Source of the DNA: Polaribacter sp.
GTDB taxonomy: Bacteria; Bacteroidota; Bacteroidia; Flavobacteriales; Flavobacteriaceae
DNA: 64,000 nucleotides
Assembly (NCBI GenBank): GCA_028343155.1
Contig: JAOLXX010000001.1
Span: 124,001 to 188,000 of the forward strand
Direction of reading: 5' to 3'
Shown one piece after another: positions 1-8,399 of the stretch. Under the pieces are notes generated by a model. The model saw only the letters and a program-made list of their open reading frames with translations. It was not told the DNA's origin and searched no databases. Within the stretch, counting starts at the first letter, position 1. Every line of letters starts with the position of its first letter. The translations under genes and the position numbers were made by a program.

Positions 1-1571
1 CGAGTAGAAGATTTAATCAGATCAATAGCAGGATAAATTCTTCTGTTAGAAATATTTCTATCCAATTGCAATTCCATGTTCCCAGTTCCTTTAAATTCTT
101 CAAAGATTACCTCATCCATTTTAGAACCCGTCTCTGTTAGCGCAGTTGCAATAATTGTCAATGAGCCTCCATTTTCAATATTTCTTGCAGCACCAAAGAA
201 ACGTTTTGGTTTGTGTAATGCGTTGGCATCAATACCACCAGAAAGTATTTTTCCAGATGCAGGAGCAACGGTATTATAGGCTCTTGCCAAACGAGTAATT
301 GAATCTAATAGAATTACCACATCATGACCACATTCAACCAAACGTTTTGCTTTTTCTAAAACAATATTTGCAACTCGTACGTGTTTGTCTGCTGGCTCAT
401 CAAAAGTAGAAGCAACCACCTCACCACGCACATTACGCTTCATGTCTGTTACCTCTTCTGGACGTTCATCTATCAATAAAACAATTTGATATACCTCAGG
501 ATGGTTTGCAGCGATCGCATTTGCCACATCCTTTAATAACATTGTTTTACCTGTTTTAGGCTGTGCTACAATCATACCACGCTGCCCTTTTCCTAAAGGA
601 GAAAATAAATCGATAATTCTCGTCGATAAAGAACTTCCTTTTTCTGCTAAATTGAATTTTTCTTGGGGAAATAACGGCGTTAAATGCTCAAAAGAAACTC
701 GATCTCTAACAATATTTGGGTTCAATCCATTAATTTTTGAAACTCTAATTAAAGGAAAATACTTTTCACCTTCTTTTGGTGGTCTCACATTTCCTTTGAC
801 AGTATCTCCAGTTTTCAGACCAAATAATTTAATTTGAGATTGAGAAACATAAATATCATCAGGGGACGATAAATAATTATAGTCAGAAGAACGTAAGAAA
901 CCATAACCATCGATCATCATTTCTAAAACGCCTTCGCTTTCTATAATGCCGTCAAACTCGAAATCTGGGTCTTTATATTTATTATTAGATTTATTACCAT
1001 TACTTTTACCAGAAGGACTCTTGTCTCTGTTTTGGTTATTGTTTTTGTGCGTCGCATTGTTTTTATTCGGATGCGGTTTGTTTTGTTTATTTACAGGTTT
1101 GTGTTCCCTCTTTTCTACCTTTGGTTTAGAAAGAACACTCTCGTTCTTTTCTATACTTTGAACCTCTTTATTTACAAGCGGTGTTTTTGGTGTTCTTGGA
1201 GTAGGTTTTGTGCGTTCAATAACAGCAGTATCTGCTGTCTTTTCTTTCTTTTGAACGTTTTTTAAAACGGGAACGTTCGTTACAATTTTATTTTTTTCAA
1301 CAATGGGTCTGTTTTCAATAGCCATCGGTTTTGCTATTGCTGGAGCTTTTTTAACAACACGTTTTCTTCGAGGCTTTTCTGTTTTCTCAATTTCCGTTTT
1401 TTTAGGAGTTGATGTCTCTCCTACTTTTGAAGGACTTGCAGCCTGCGTATCTAGAATTTGATAAACTAAATCTAATTTTTTTAATTGACTTGTTTTCTCA
1501 AGACCAATTGTTTTGGCAATACCTTGTAATTCTGAAAGGCTTTTTGCTTTTAGTTCTGATATTTCGAACAT
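1..1571 (-). CDS. rho: Transcription termination factor Rho (C-terminus cut by window edge)
   Basis: Hexameric RNA helicase/ATPase that terminates transcription. Translating the minus strand from the ATG at 1571 gives about 523 residues with no stop before the window edge. It opens [16 protein letters not shown], the Rho N-terminal helical domain. A long Lys/Pro/Asn-rich stretch (about residues 45-205) is a known expansion in Bacteroidetes Rho. An RNA-binding cold-shock-like domain follows ([13 protein letters not shown]), then the RecA-like ATPase core with Walker [12 protein letters not shown] and Walker B-like [17 protein letters not shown]. The last part of the ATPase domain is outside the window. 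It is divergent from the DUF4293 gene across 191 bp; a TAnnTTTG-like box can be read on the minus strand at 1690-1683. Confidence 0.97.
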   Translation of the reverse strand, partial: MFEISELKAKSLSELQGIAKTIGLEKTSQLKKLDLVYQILDTQAASPSKVGETSTPKKTEIEKTEKPRRKRVVKKAPAIAKPMAIENRPIVEKNKIVTNVPVLKNVQKKEKTADTAVIERTKPTPRTPKTPLVNKEVQSIEKNESVLSKPKVEKREHKPVNKQNKPHPNKNNATHKNNNQNRDKSPSGKSNGNKSNNKYKDPDFEFDGIIESEGVLEMMIDGYGFLRSSDYNYLSSPDDIYVSQSQIKLFGLKTGDTVKGNVRPPKEGEKYFPLIRVSKINGLNPNIVRDRVSFEHLTPLFPQEKFNLAEKGSSLSTRIIDLFSPLGKGQRGMIVAQPKTGKTMLLKDVANAIAANHPEVYQIVLLIDERPEEVTDMKRNVRGEVVASTFDEPADKHVRVANIVLEKAKRLVECGHDVVILLDSITRLARAYNTVAPASGKILSGGIDANALHKPKRFFGAARNIENGGSLTIIATALTETGSKMDEVIFEEFKGTGNMELQLDRNISNRRIYPAIDLIKSST

Positions 1572-1736
1572 TATAAAATTGTTAAGTTAAATATGAATCT
1601 TTATAAGATATGCGGTTTTTTTTTGAATTGTGCTATTAGAGTATAGTTCTACAAAATAGCTTTTGGTGTGGTAATTCAATAACAAATATATACAATTTTT
1701 TTTAGTTGAGGGTTTTCTTTTTAAAAAAGAATATCC

Positions 1737-1744
1737 TACTTTTG
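1737..1744 (+). promoter_or_regulatory. Promoter -7 box for the DUF4293 gene
   Basis: TACTTTTG matches the Bacteroidetes -7 consensus TAnnTTTG and lies 18 bp before the ATG at 1763. A T-rich stretch sits where the -33 box would be, without a clear TTTG. Confidence 0.5.
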
Positions 1745-1762
1745 TGATACTATAAATTACAA

Positions 1763-2194
1763 ATGATTCAAAGAATACAAACAATATATTTATTATTGGC
1801 TTCTATTATTTCTGGAGTACTCATTTTTGTCTTTAATTTGTGGAAGTCTATTGAAAAAAATATTTTTGCTTTTGACTTATTATCTAGTGAATCCTATTTA
1901 TTAAAGGGAATTCCTATTTCATTTATAGTATCGGCGCTGTTAGCTTTTGTAGCAATTTTTATATTTAAAAATAGAAAGTTACAATTTGTGATCGGCCGAT
2001 TGACAATTTTGATAAACCTTATTTTATTAGGAGTATTGATTTATGTATCGCTAACGTTACCTGGAGAGGCTGCTGTTTCTGAGAAAGGTATTGGGATGTT
2101 CATACCTATTTTGGCTATTTTGCTTCTTGTTTTGGCAAATAAAGCGATTAAAAAGGATGAAGATCTTGTAAAATCTGCAGATAGATTGCGATAA
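1763..2194 (+). CDS. DUF4293 family small integral membrane protein
   Basis: A 143-residue protein with four predicted transmembrane segments (about residues 10-27, 50-68, 76-95 and 105-125) and a charged C-terminal tail ending KSADRLR. The opening MIQRIQTIYLLLA and the four-helix layout match the DUF4293 family, which is confined to Bacteroidetes and commonly sits beside rho. Its function is unknown. The ATG at 1763 follows a TAnnTTTG box at 1737-1744, and a hairpin terminator follows the stop codon, so it is probably a single-gene unit. Membrane location is inferred from hydrophobicity. Confidence 0.85.
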   Translation: MIQRIQTIYLLLASIISGVLIFVFNLWKSIEKNIFAFDLLSSESYLLKGIPISFIVSALLAFVAIFIFKNRKLQFVIGRLTILINLILLGVLIYVSLTLPGEAAVSEKGIGMFIPILAILLLVLANKAIKKDEDLVKSADRLR

Positions 2195-2229
2195 AACTAA
2201 CATCTTAGTATATTTAGTGCGAAAAAAAA

Positions 2230-2254
2230 CCGAGAATTTATTTCTCGGTTTTTT
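2230..2254 (+). terminator. Rho-independent terminator after the DUF4293 gene
   Basis: Stem CCGAGAA (2230-2236) pairs with TTCTCGG (2242-2248) around a 5-nt loop and is followed by six T. An A-run before the stem could allow weak use in the opposite direction. Confidence 0.85.
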
Positions 2255-2314
2255 GTTTTCTGTAATTTTTGAATTGAACCCAAAGCAATTGTATAATGTT
2301 ATAGAAAAAACAGA

Positions 2315-2812
2315 CTAATCTCTTGTAGCGAGTTCAATAATTTCCATATTTTTCACTTCACCATTATCAAGTTCAAAACGCAGCATGGTTCTGACTTTAT
2401 GAAACCCATAGTTTCCTGCAGCACCAGGATTTAAGTGCAGCAAATTAAGCTGCTTGTCATATTGCACTTTTAAGATATGAGAATGTCCAGCAATGAAAAT
2501 TTTTGGGGGGTTTAATTTTATTTCATCACGAATCCTTTGATTGTACCTATTTGGATATCCGCCAATGTGGGTCATCCAAACAGACACTTTTTCAATTTCA
2601 AATTTTAAGTCTAACGGAAATTCCAATCGTGCATCCACACCATCAATATTACCAAAAACAGCACGCAATGGTTTTAGCTTTTTTAGGCTATCAATTACTG
2701 CCAAATCACCAATATCTCCTGCATGCCATACTTCATCTGCTTGCTTTACAAACTTTAAAATTTGAGCGTCAATAAAACTGTGTGTATCAGACAATAATAG
2801 AATTTTCTTCAT
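2315..2812 (-). CDS. YfcE/MJ0936-type metallophosphoesterase
   Basis: A 165-residue calcineurin-like phosphodiesterase. The metal-binding motifs appear in order: LLSDTHS near the N-terminus, GDIGD around residue 33, GNID around residue 53, and near the C-terminus AGHSH and HLNPGA. Family members hydrolyse phosphodiesters such as bis-pNPP and some act on cyclic nucleotides; the substrate here cannot be told. The reading frame stays open upstream to 3100, but that part overlaps truA and has no family similarity. The ATG at 2812 (MKKILLLSDTHS) puts the first metal motif at its usual place and is the start chosen. Divergent from truA. Confidence 0.92.
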   Translation of the reverse strand: MKKILLLSDTHSFIDAQILKFVKQADEVWHAGDIGDLAVIDSLKKLKPLRAVFGNIDGVDARLEFPLDLKFEIEKVSVWMTHIGGYPNRYNQRIRDEIKLNPPKIFIAGHSHILKVQYDKQLNLLHLNPGAAGNYGFHKVRTMLRFELDNGEVKNMEIIELATRD

Positions 2813-2882
2813 GTAAAAAAATAAGAATAAAAGTTTAGGGCTTCTATTAGGTTCAAAAGTAATCATAACAAAATAAATTCCG

Positions 2883-2890
2883 TAATTTTG
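2883..2890 (+). promoter_or_regulatory. Promoter -7 box for truA
   Basis: TAATTTTG fits TAnnTTTG. Transcription from it would begin near 2897, so the TTG codon at 2888 cannot be the truA start; the in-frame TTG at 2915 can. Confidence 0.5.
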
Positions 2891-2914
2891 AGAGCTACAA
2901 AAAAACATATTTTC

Positions 2915-3640
2915 TTGAGGTACTTTATAGAACTTTCTTATAACGGAAAAAATTATCATGGTTGGCAGATTCAACCGGATGTAATTTCTGTGCAAGAAAA
3001 ACTGAACAAAGCTGTGAGCACCATCTACCAAGAAAAAATAGAAGTTGTAGGAGCAGGAAGAACAGATACCGGTGTGCATGCATCTCAAATGTTTGCTCAT
3101 TTTGATACAGAAAGAACCTTAGAAGGGGATGTTCCTTATAAATTGAATTCCCTTTTACCTCATGATATTGTTGTTTATAAAGTATTTCCTGTTACGGATG
3201 AAAAACACGCTCGATTTACTGCAATTAGCAGAAGTTATGAATATAAAATATGGTTAGGTAGCAACCCTTTTTTATTGGATTTTTCATGGCAAATACCTAA
3301 TCATCCTATAAATGTTGACCACATGAACGAAGCGGCAAAACTATTATTAAACTACACAGATTTTCAAACTTTTTCTAAAGTAAAGACAGATGTGTATACC
3401 TATAATTGTGATATTACAGAAGCTGTTTGGAAACAAAATGGTCAGGAACTCATTTTTTATATTTCAGCAAATCGTTTTTTAAGAAATATGGTGAGAGCAA
3501 TCGTGGGCACGCTTATAGATGTTGGTATGGGTAAAATTTCGATTGTGAAATTTAGCGAAATTATAGAGAGTAAAAATAGAAGTAATGCAGGTTTATCAGT
3601 TCCTGCAAAAGGGTTATTTTTAACAAACATAAAATATTAG
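2915..3640 (+). CDS. truA: tRNA pseudouridine(38-40) synthase TruA
   Basis: Converts uridines 38-40 of the tRNA anticodon arm to pseudouridine. The protein begins with the family's RYFIELSYNGKNYHGWQ strand and carries the catalytic-Asp motif GAGRTDTGVHA. RFLRNMVRAIVGTLIDVG near the C-terminus is also typical. I chose the TTG at 2915 (241 residues) because family proteins start right at this strand and because a promoter box at 2883-2890 overlaps the more upstream TTG at 2888; the longer reading would give 250 residues. The stop codon is 3 bp before the ABC transporter start, so the two are probably one operon. Confidence 0.95.
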   Translation: MRYFIELSYNGKNYHGWQIQPDVISVQEKLNKAVSTIYQEKIEVVGAGRTDTGVHASQMFAHFDTERTLEGDVPYKLNSLLPHDIVVYKVFPVTDEKHARFTAISRSYEYKIWLGSNPFLLDFSWQIPNHPINVDHMNEAAKLLLNYTDFQTFSKVKTDVYTYNCDITEAVWKQNGQELIFYISANRFLRNMVRAIVGTLIDVGMGKISIVKFSEIIESKNRSNAGLSVPAKGLFLTNIKY

Positions 3641-3643
3641 GTT

Positions 3644-5410
3644 TTGGGAAGCAAAACAGGAAAAGCTTTTGATTTACAAATTTTTTTAAGACTCATGTCT
3701 TTTGCAAAACGCTATAAATTTAATTTTTTTATAGCAACAATTTCCACGATTTTATTGGCTTTAGTTTCATTGATAAATCCCTATTTAGTGAAAGAAACTG
3801 TAGATAAATACATTTCAGAAAAAGACTCTGAAGGACTGGTTAACAACGTGATGCTAATGTTTGGAATAGTCTTTCTTGAAGTATTATTGCGTTTTGCATT
3901 TATTTATTTTGCAAATTGGGTTGGGCAACATATTATTAGAGATATAAGAGCAAAAATTTTCCGACATATTTTGCAATTTAAAATGTCTTATTTTGATAAA
4001 AATTCTGTTGGGAAATTAGTAACTAGAGTCGTTTCTGATATTGAAACAATTGCTGCTTTTTTTAGTAGTGGCGTTTTTACAATTGTAAGTGATATTTTGC
4101 AAATGTTTGCAGTTGCAGCGCTAATGTTTTATTTCAATTGGAAACTAGCTTTGATTGCCTTAGTAGTATTGCCAATTTTAATTTATGCCACAAGAATTTT
4201 TCAAAAAGCAATAAAAGCAACATTTCAAGAAGTAAGAAATCAGGTCGCAAATCTGAATGGATTTGTACAAGAAAGAGTTACCGGAATGAAAATTGTGCAA
4301 CTCTTTAACAGAGAAAAAATAGCATATAAAAATTTTAATGAGATTAATAATAAACACAAAGAAGCCTATGTAAAAACCATTTGGTATTTTTCAATTTTCT
4401 TTCCAATAGCAGAAATTTTATCCTCGATAGGTATCGGTTTAATTGTTTGGTTTGGAAGCAAACAAATTATTGGTGGTTCCGTTCCTGGTCCCGGAACAGT
4501 AATAGCTTTTGTGCAAATGGCACAAATGTTATATAGACCCTTACGTCAAATTGCAGATAAGTTTAACCAATTACAAATGGGAATTGTTTCTGGGGAACGT
4601 GTTTTTAAGATCATTGATACCCAAAGTAGTATTGTTAAAAACGGAACGATTAAAGCTGAAAAACTAAAAGGTCATATCAATTTTAAAGAGGTTCGATTTA
4701 GTTATATCGAAGGTGAAGAAGTTCTAAAAGGAATTTCTTTGAACGTAAAAAGCGGACAAACCGTTGCAATTGTTGGTGCTACAGGAGCAGGAAAATCAAC
4801 CATTATCAACTTAATAAATCGTTTTTATGAAATAGATCAAGGGAAGATTTGTGTTGATGAGATTTCTATAAACGAGTATACTTTAGAAAGTTTAAGAAAT
4901 CAGATTGCTGTGGTTTTACAAGATGTCTTTTTATTTTCAGATTCAATATTTAACAATATTACTTTAAAAGATGAAAAGATTTCTTTGGAGGATGTCATCA
5001 AAGCAGCAAAACAAATAGGAATTCACGATTTCATCATGACACTTCCTGGAGGTTATCAATACAACGTAAAAGAACGCGGAGTAATGCTATCTTCTGGTCA
5101 AAGGCAATTAATTGCTTTCTTGCGAGCATATGTTAGCAAGCCAAGTATTTTAATCTTAGATGAAGCGACTTCTTCCGTAGACTCCCATGCAGAACAAATG
5201 ATTCAATATGCGACAGAAACAATTACTAAGGGAAGAACATCGATTGTTATTGCACATCGATTAGCAACCATTAAACAAGCAAACAAAATTATTGTGATGG
5301 ACAATGGTCTTATCGTTGAAGAAGGTACACATCATGAGCTGTTAGGCAAAGCAGAAGGGTACTATAAGAATTTGTATGACAAACAGTTTAGCTTAGAAAC
5401 TTTTTCGTAA
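3644..5410 (+). CDS. ABC exporter, fused permease and ATPase (MdlB/MsbA type)
   Basis: A 588-residue half-transporter expected to work as a dimer. The N-terminal half (to about residue 320) has six hydrophobic segments of a type I exporter. The ATPase half has Walker A GATGAGKSTI, signature LSSGQRQL, Walker B ILILDEATSS and switch His in IAHRLATI. Such proteins export lipids, drugs or peptides; the cargo cannot be told. Translation starts at TTG (MGSKTGKAFDLQ), 3 bp after truA, which implies co-transcription. No accessory membrane-fusion gene is next to it. Confidence 0.93.
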   Translation: MGSKTGKAFDLQIFLRLMSFAKRYKFNFFIATISTILLALVSLINPYLVKETVDKYISEKDSEGLVNNVMLMFGIVFLEVLLRFAFIYFANWVGQHIIRDIRAKIFRHILQFKMSYFDKNSVGKLVTRVVSDIETIAAFFSSGVFTIVSDILQMFAVAALMFYFNWKLALIALVVLPILIYATRIFQKAIKATFQEVRNQVANLNGFVQERVTGMKIVQLFNREKIAYKNFNEINNKHKEAYVKTIWYFSIFFPIAEILSSIGIGLIVWFGSKQIIGGSVPGPGTVIAFVQMAQMLYRPLRQIADKFNQLQMGIVSGERVFKIIDTQSSIVKNGTIKAEKLKGHINFKEVRFSYIEGEEVLKGISLNVKSGQTVAIVGATGAGKSTIINLINRFYEIDQGKICVDEISINEYTLESLRNQIAVVLQDVFLFSDSIFNNITLKDEKISLEDVIKAAKQIGIHDFIMTLPGGYQYNVKERGVMLSSGQRQLIAFLRAYVSKPSILILDEATSSVDSHAEQMIQYATETITKGRTSIVIAHRLATIKQANKIIVMDNGLIVEEGTHHELLGKAEGYYKNLYDKQFSLETFS

Positions 5411-5488
5411 TCTGAGTTCGGTTATCAATAATTCAGTAATGGGTTCTCAAGGATTTTTCAAAAGAATTTTAGTTATTGAAAGTATGAC

Positions 5489-5518
5489 ACCCTATAGGGT
5501 CAAAAAGTCTTTTTGACC
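5489..5518. promoter_or_regulatory. Two overlapping palindromes between the ABC exporter and the cysteine-cluster gene
   Basis: ACCCTATAGGGT (5489-5500) is a perfect 12-bp palindrome. It overlaps an inverted repeat GGTCAAAAAG / CTTTTTGACC (5498-5507 and 5509-5518) with a single central base. There is no T-run after it, so it is either a weak terminator for the exporter gene or a protein-binding site for the gene starting at 5609. Confidence 0.4.
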
Positions 5519-5608
5519 AATAAGTCATTTTTATGCTCAGGGAAGGGTTTTAGTAAAAAAAATTGGAATAGTGATATAGATTATAGGTAAATTGAAATAT
5601 TTAAAATA

Positions 5609-6475
5609 ATGCAAACAACAAAACTTACTTCTCAAAGTATATTGCCTCTTACTTGTTCTCGATCGGGAACCTGTTGTTTTGGAAAAGTAGTATTGTTGAA
5701 CCCATGGGAATTACGAAATTTAAGTAAAGAGAAAAAAATTACTTCGAGAGCTTTTCGTGATCTTTACTGTGAATTTGGTGGTATTCGTTTACGTTTTAAC
5801 GGAAAATCAGATAAAAAAGGGCAACAAGCATGCAGTCAATATGTTGATAATATTGGTTGTAGTGTTCACTTGGGTCGGCCTCTAGCCTGCCGTTTGTATC
5901 CTTTAGGTCGTCAGATACAATTTGAGGCTGCACACTATATGTACGAAGGGGATAAATTTCCCTGTTTGACAGACTGTGCTGAAGTATTAGAGTTGCCCAA
6001 ACTTCGTGTTGGTGACTATCTTAAAGGACAGAAAGCAGCTCCTTTTGAAAAAGCGCAAGATGCATATTTAAGGATTATGCAAAACCTTGCTGACATTTCT
6101 TTTGAATTACTTTTAGACTCTGGCTTGGCTGCCTCTGGAGAAAAAAAGACACTTACCGTATGGAGGGTCATAGGAAATGAACTTCCAGAAATAGTCGCAG
6201 AAAGAATAGGTGCAGAATGGATGGATTGCTTAATGATTCCCGAAATTGATGATGCTATTGAGAGCTCCATTACTTTTGCGAAAAAACACAATGATTTATT
6301 AATGTTGAAAGCACAAGAAAAATTTGGAAACTTAAAAACAAACCAGGAACTTCATGAAGCCTCTATTTTATTATATAGTGTCGCATTGCATTTGGCGAGA
6401 GGCATAGGAGCAGATACAAAAGGGATTTCGGAACATTGGATTGCTACAGCAAAGAGCCATGGAGCTCTAGAATAG
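5609..6475 (+). CDS. YkgJ-type cysteine-cluster protein
   Basis: A 288-residue cytoplasmic protein. The N-terminal third carries the CxxxxCC signature (CSRSGTCC at about residues 16-23) and further cysteines in QACSQY, GCSVH and GRPLACRLYP, as in the YkgJ/UPF0153 family, thought to chelate zinc or an iron-sulfur cluster. The C-terminal half is helical with no recognised domain and is longer than in the minimal family. No biochemical role is established. The ATG at 5609 has no evident ribosome-binding site, usual in this group. Convergent with the rhodanese gene. Confidence 0.8.
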   Translation: MQTTKLTSQSILPLTCSRSGTCCFGKVVLLNPWELRNLSKEKKITSRAFRDLYCEFGGIRLRFNGKSDKKGQQACSQYVDNIGCSVHLGRPLACRLYPLGRQIQFEAAHYMYEGDKFPCLTDCAEVLELPKLRVGDYLKGQKAAPFEKAQDAYLRIMQNLADISFELLLDSGLAASGEKKTLTVWRVIGNELPEIVAERIGAEWMDCLMIPEIDDAIESSITFAKKHNDLLMLKAQEKFGNLKTNQELHEASILLYSVALHLARGIGADTKGISEHWIATAKSHGALE

Positions 6476-6547
6476 TCTTTTAATAATTTATAAGACAAAG
6501 AGCACAAACCTCCACATTTTCAATTTGTATCTGAGTTTTTATAAATG

Positions 6548-6913
6548 CTAGTTTTCTTGTTTCCATTGTTTATAACCCCCCAAGATAGTATAGGCTTCAT
6601 ATCCTTTTTCTAGTATTTTTTTGACTGCTTTTTCGCTTCTTCTTCCACTTTGACAGTAGATATAAATCGCTTTATTTTTGTCTAATTTTGAAACAAGTGT
6701 CTCTACAAAATGAACATCAAAATAATTCATAAAAAGGGCTGTTTCTATAAAACCTCCTTCGATCTCTTTTGGTGTTCTTACGTCTATTAACTGAATTTTT
6801 TCTTTGGAAAGTAATATGCTTAGTTCGCTTGTTGAAATTGATTTTACTTGTTGCATTTTACCACAATTGATAAAAAGAAAACTCGAAAACAAAATGCATG
6901 CTAATGGGTTCAT
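6548..6913 (-). CDS. Rhodanese-domain lipoprotein
   Basis: A 121-residue single-domain rhodanese. The N-terminus is a short hydrophobic segment ending in a possible lipobox (LFINC), so the protein is probably exported and lipid-anchored. The domain shows LIDVRTPKEIEGG and the active-site loop CQSGRRS with its catalytic cysteine. Rhodaneses move sulfane sulfur as a cysteine persulfide. It starts 4 bp after the end of the persulfide dioxygenase fusion, in the same direction, so the two are an operon and probably share sulfane-sulfur chemistry. Confidence 0.88.
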   Translation of the reverse strand: MNPLACILFSSFLFINCGKMQQVKSISTSELSILLSKEKIQLIDVRTPKEIEGGFIETALFMNYFDVHFVETLVSKLDKNKAIYIYCQSGRRSEKAVKKILEKGYEAYTILGGYKQWKQEN

Positions 6914-6917
6914 AATT

Positions 6918-8342
6918 TTATTTTAGAGTAGATGGACAGACCGCTTCCGTTCTTTCACTAGTAGTCTTTTTGATGGCAGCATACCCTCCTGCAACGTCTA
7001 TTACGTTGTGAAAGCCTCTTGCTTTTAATATTGAAGCAGCAATTACAGAGCGATAACCACCTCCACAATGGATATAAAAATCTTCATCCTTTGGAAATTC
7101 ACTGAGATGGTTATTTAAGAAATCTAATGGGGTGTTTGCTGCAATTTTAAGATGCTCACTTGCATATTCACCTGGCTTTCTAACATCAAAAACCAAACAA
7201 GAACCAAGTTTGTTATCAGCTTCTTTAATTTTGGTTTCTAAAGCATTTGCAGAAACAGAAATTAATGAGTCTATTTCTTTGCCCGATTCTTTCCAAGTAT
7301 CAAAACTTCCGGCTAAATAACCTAAAACATTATCAAAACCAACTCTAGACAAACGAGTAATTGTGTCTGCTTCTTTTCCTGCTGAAGTTACTAATAAAAT
7401 TGGCTGACTAATATCTTTAATCAATGCGCCAACCCAGGGAGCAAAACCACCATCAATACCAATAAAAATTGATTGAGGAATAAAACCTTTTACAAATTCG
7501 GTTTGATGACGAACATCTAAAACAATTGCTTCTGTTTCGTTGGCTACCAACTCAAAATCTTTAACAGACAATGGTTTTGCACTGTTTTGTAACACCTCGT
7601 CGATACTTTTATATCCTTCTTTATTGAGTTTTACATTTAGAGGAAAATAGGCGGGAGGAGGCAACAAGCCATTGGTAACTTCATTTATAAATTCGGCTTT
7701 TGTCATATTCGCTCTCAAGGCATAATTGGTTTCTTTTTGATGACCAATGGTTCCCACAGTTTCTCTACTTAAATTCTTACCACAAGCAGAACCCGCTCCA
7801 TGTGCAGGATATACAAGAACATCATCCGCTAAAGGCATTACTTTATTTCGCAAGCTTTCATATAAAAAACCAGCCAAATCTTTTTCTGTGAGCGTTCCTT
7901 TTTGAGCTAAATCTGGACGACCAACATCTCCTAAAAATAAGGTGTCTCCACTAAAAAGGGCATGATCTTTTCCGTATTTATCTTTTAATAGAAAACAAGT
8001 GCTTTCCATTGTATGCCCCGGAGTATGTAATACTGTAATGGTAATTTCTCCGACTTTAAAAACTTGATGATCTTCTGCGATAATTGTTTCAAAATTTGTT
8101 TTAGCGGTGGGTCCAAACACAATTTTTGCACCTGTTTTTTCAGCTAGAGTAACGTGTCCACTCACAAAATCTGCATGAAAATGAGTTTCAAAAATGTATT
8201 TTATTTTTGCATTATTTTTAGCGGCGCTATCAATATAATCTTGCACTTCCCTCAACGGATCGATAATAGCAACTTCACCATTACTTTCTATATAATAAGC
8301 TCCTTGTGCTAAACAACCTGTATAAATTTGTTCTATTACCAT
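6918..8342 (-). CDS. Persulfide dioxygenase-rhodanese fusion (MBL fold plus two rhodanese domains)
   Basis: 474 residues. The N-terminal metallo-beta-lactamase domain has the metal motif THFHADFVSGH (His54, His56, Asp58, His63) and the ETHE1-like segments HTPGHTMEST and SGDTLFLGDVGRPDL, typical of enzymes that oxidise glutathione or protein persulfide to sulfite. Two rhodanese domains follow. The first (about residues 255-355) has VTSAGKE where the active-site loop should be and lacks the cysteine, so it is probably structural. The second (about 365-465) keeps IHCGGGYRS with the cysteine. Operon with the rhodanese lipoprotein; a sulfate permease lies 57 bp upstream on the same strand. Role in sulfide or persulfide detoxification is inferred from the family. 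Confidence 0.9.
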   Translation of the reverse strand: MVIEQIYTGCLAQGAYYIESNGEVAIIDPLREVQDYIDSAAKNNAKIKYIFETHFHADFVSGHVTLAEKTGAKIVFGPTAKTNFETIIAEDHQVFKVGEITITVLHTPGHTMESTCFLLKDKYGKDHALFSGDTLFLGDVGRPDLAQKGTLTEKDLAGFLYESLRNKVMPLADDVLVYPAHGAGSACGKNLSRETVGTIGHQKETNYALRANMTKAEFINEVTNGLLPPPAYFPLNVKLNKEGYKSIDEVLQNSAKPLSVKDFELVANETEAIVLDVRHQTEFVKGFIPQSIFIGIDGGFAPWVGALIKDISQPILLVTSAGKEADTITRLSRVGFDNVLGYLAGSFDTWKESGKEIDSLISVSANALETKIKEADNKLGSCLVFDVRKPGEYASEHLKIAANTPLDFLNNHLSEFPKDEDFYIHCGGGYRSVIAASILKARGFHNVIDVAGGYAAIKKTTSERTEAVCPSTLK

Positions 8343-8399
8343 TGCTATTAATTGAATTTCTAGAAGGTGTTAATAACCTTTAAAGTTTGTTAATTTTAA

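Noticed and set aside
2813-3100. N-terminal extension of the phosphoesterase frame
   Set aside because: It overlaps truA on the other strand, looks like random Cys/Phe-rich translation, and family proteins start at MKKILLLSDTH.
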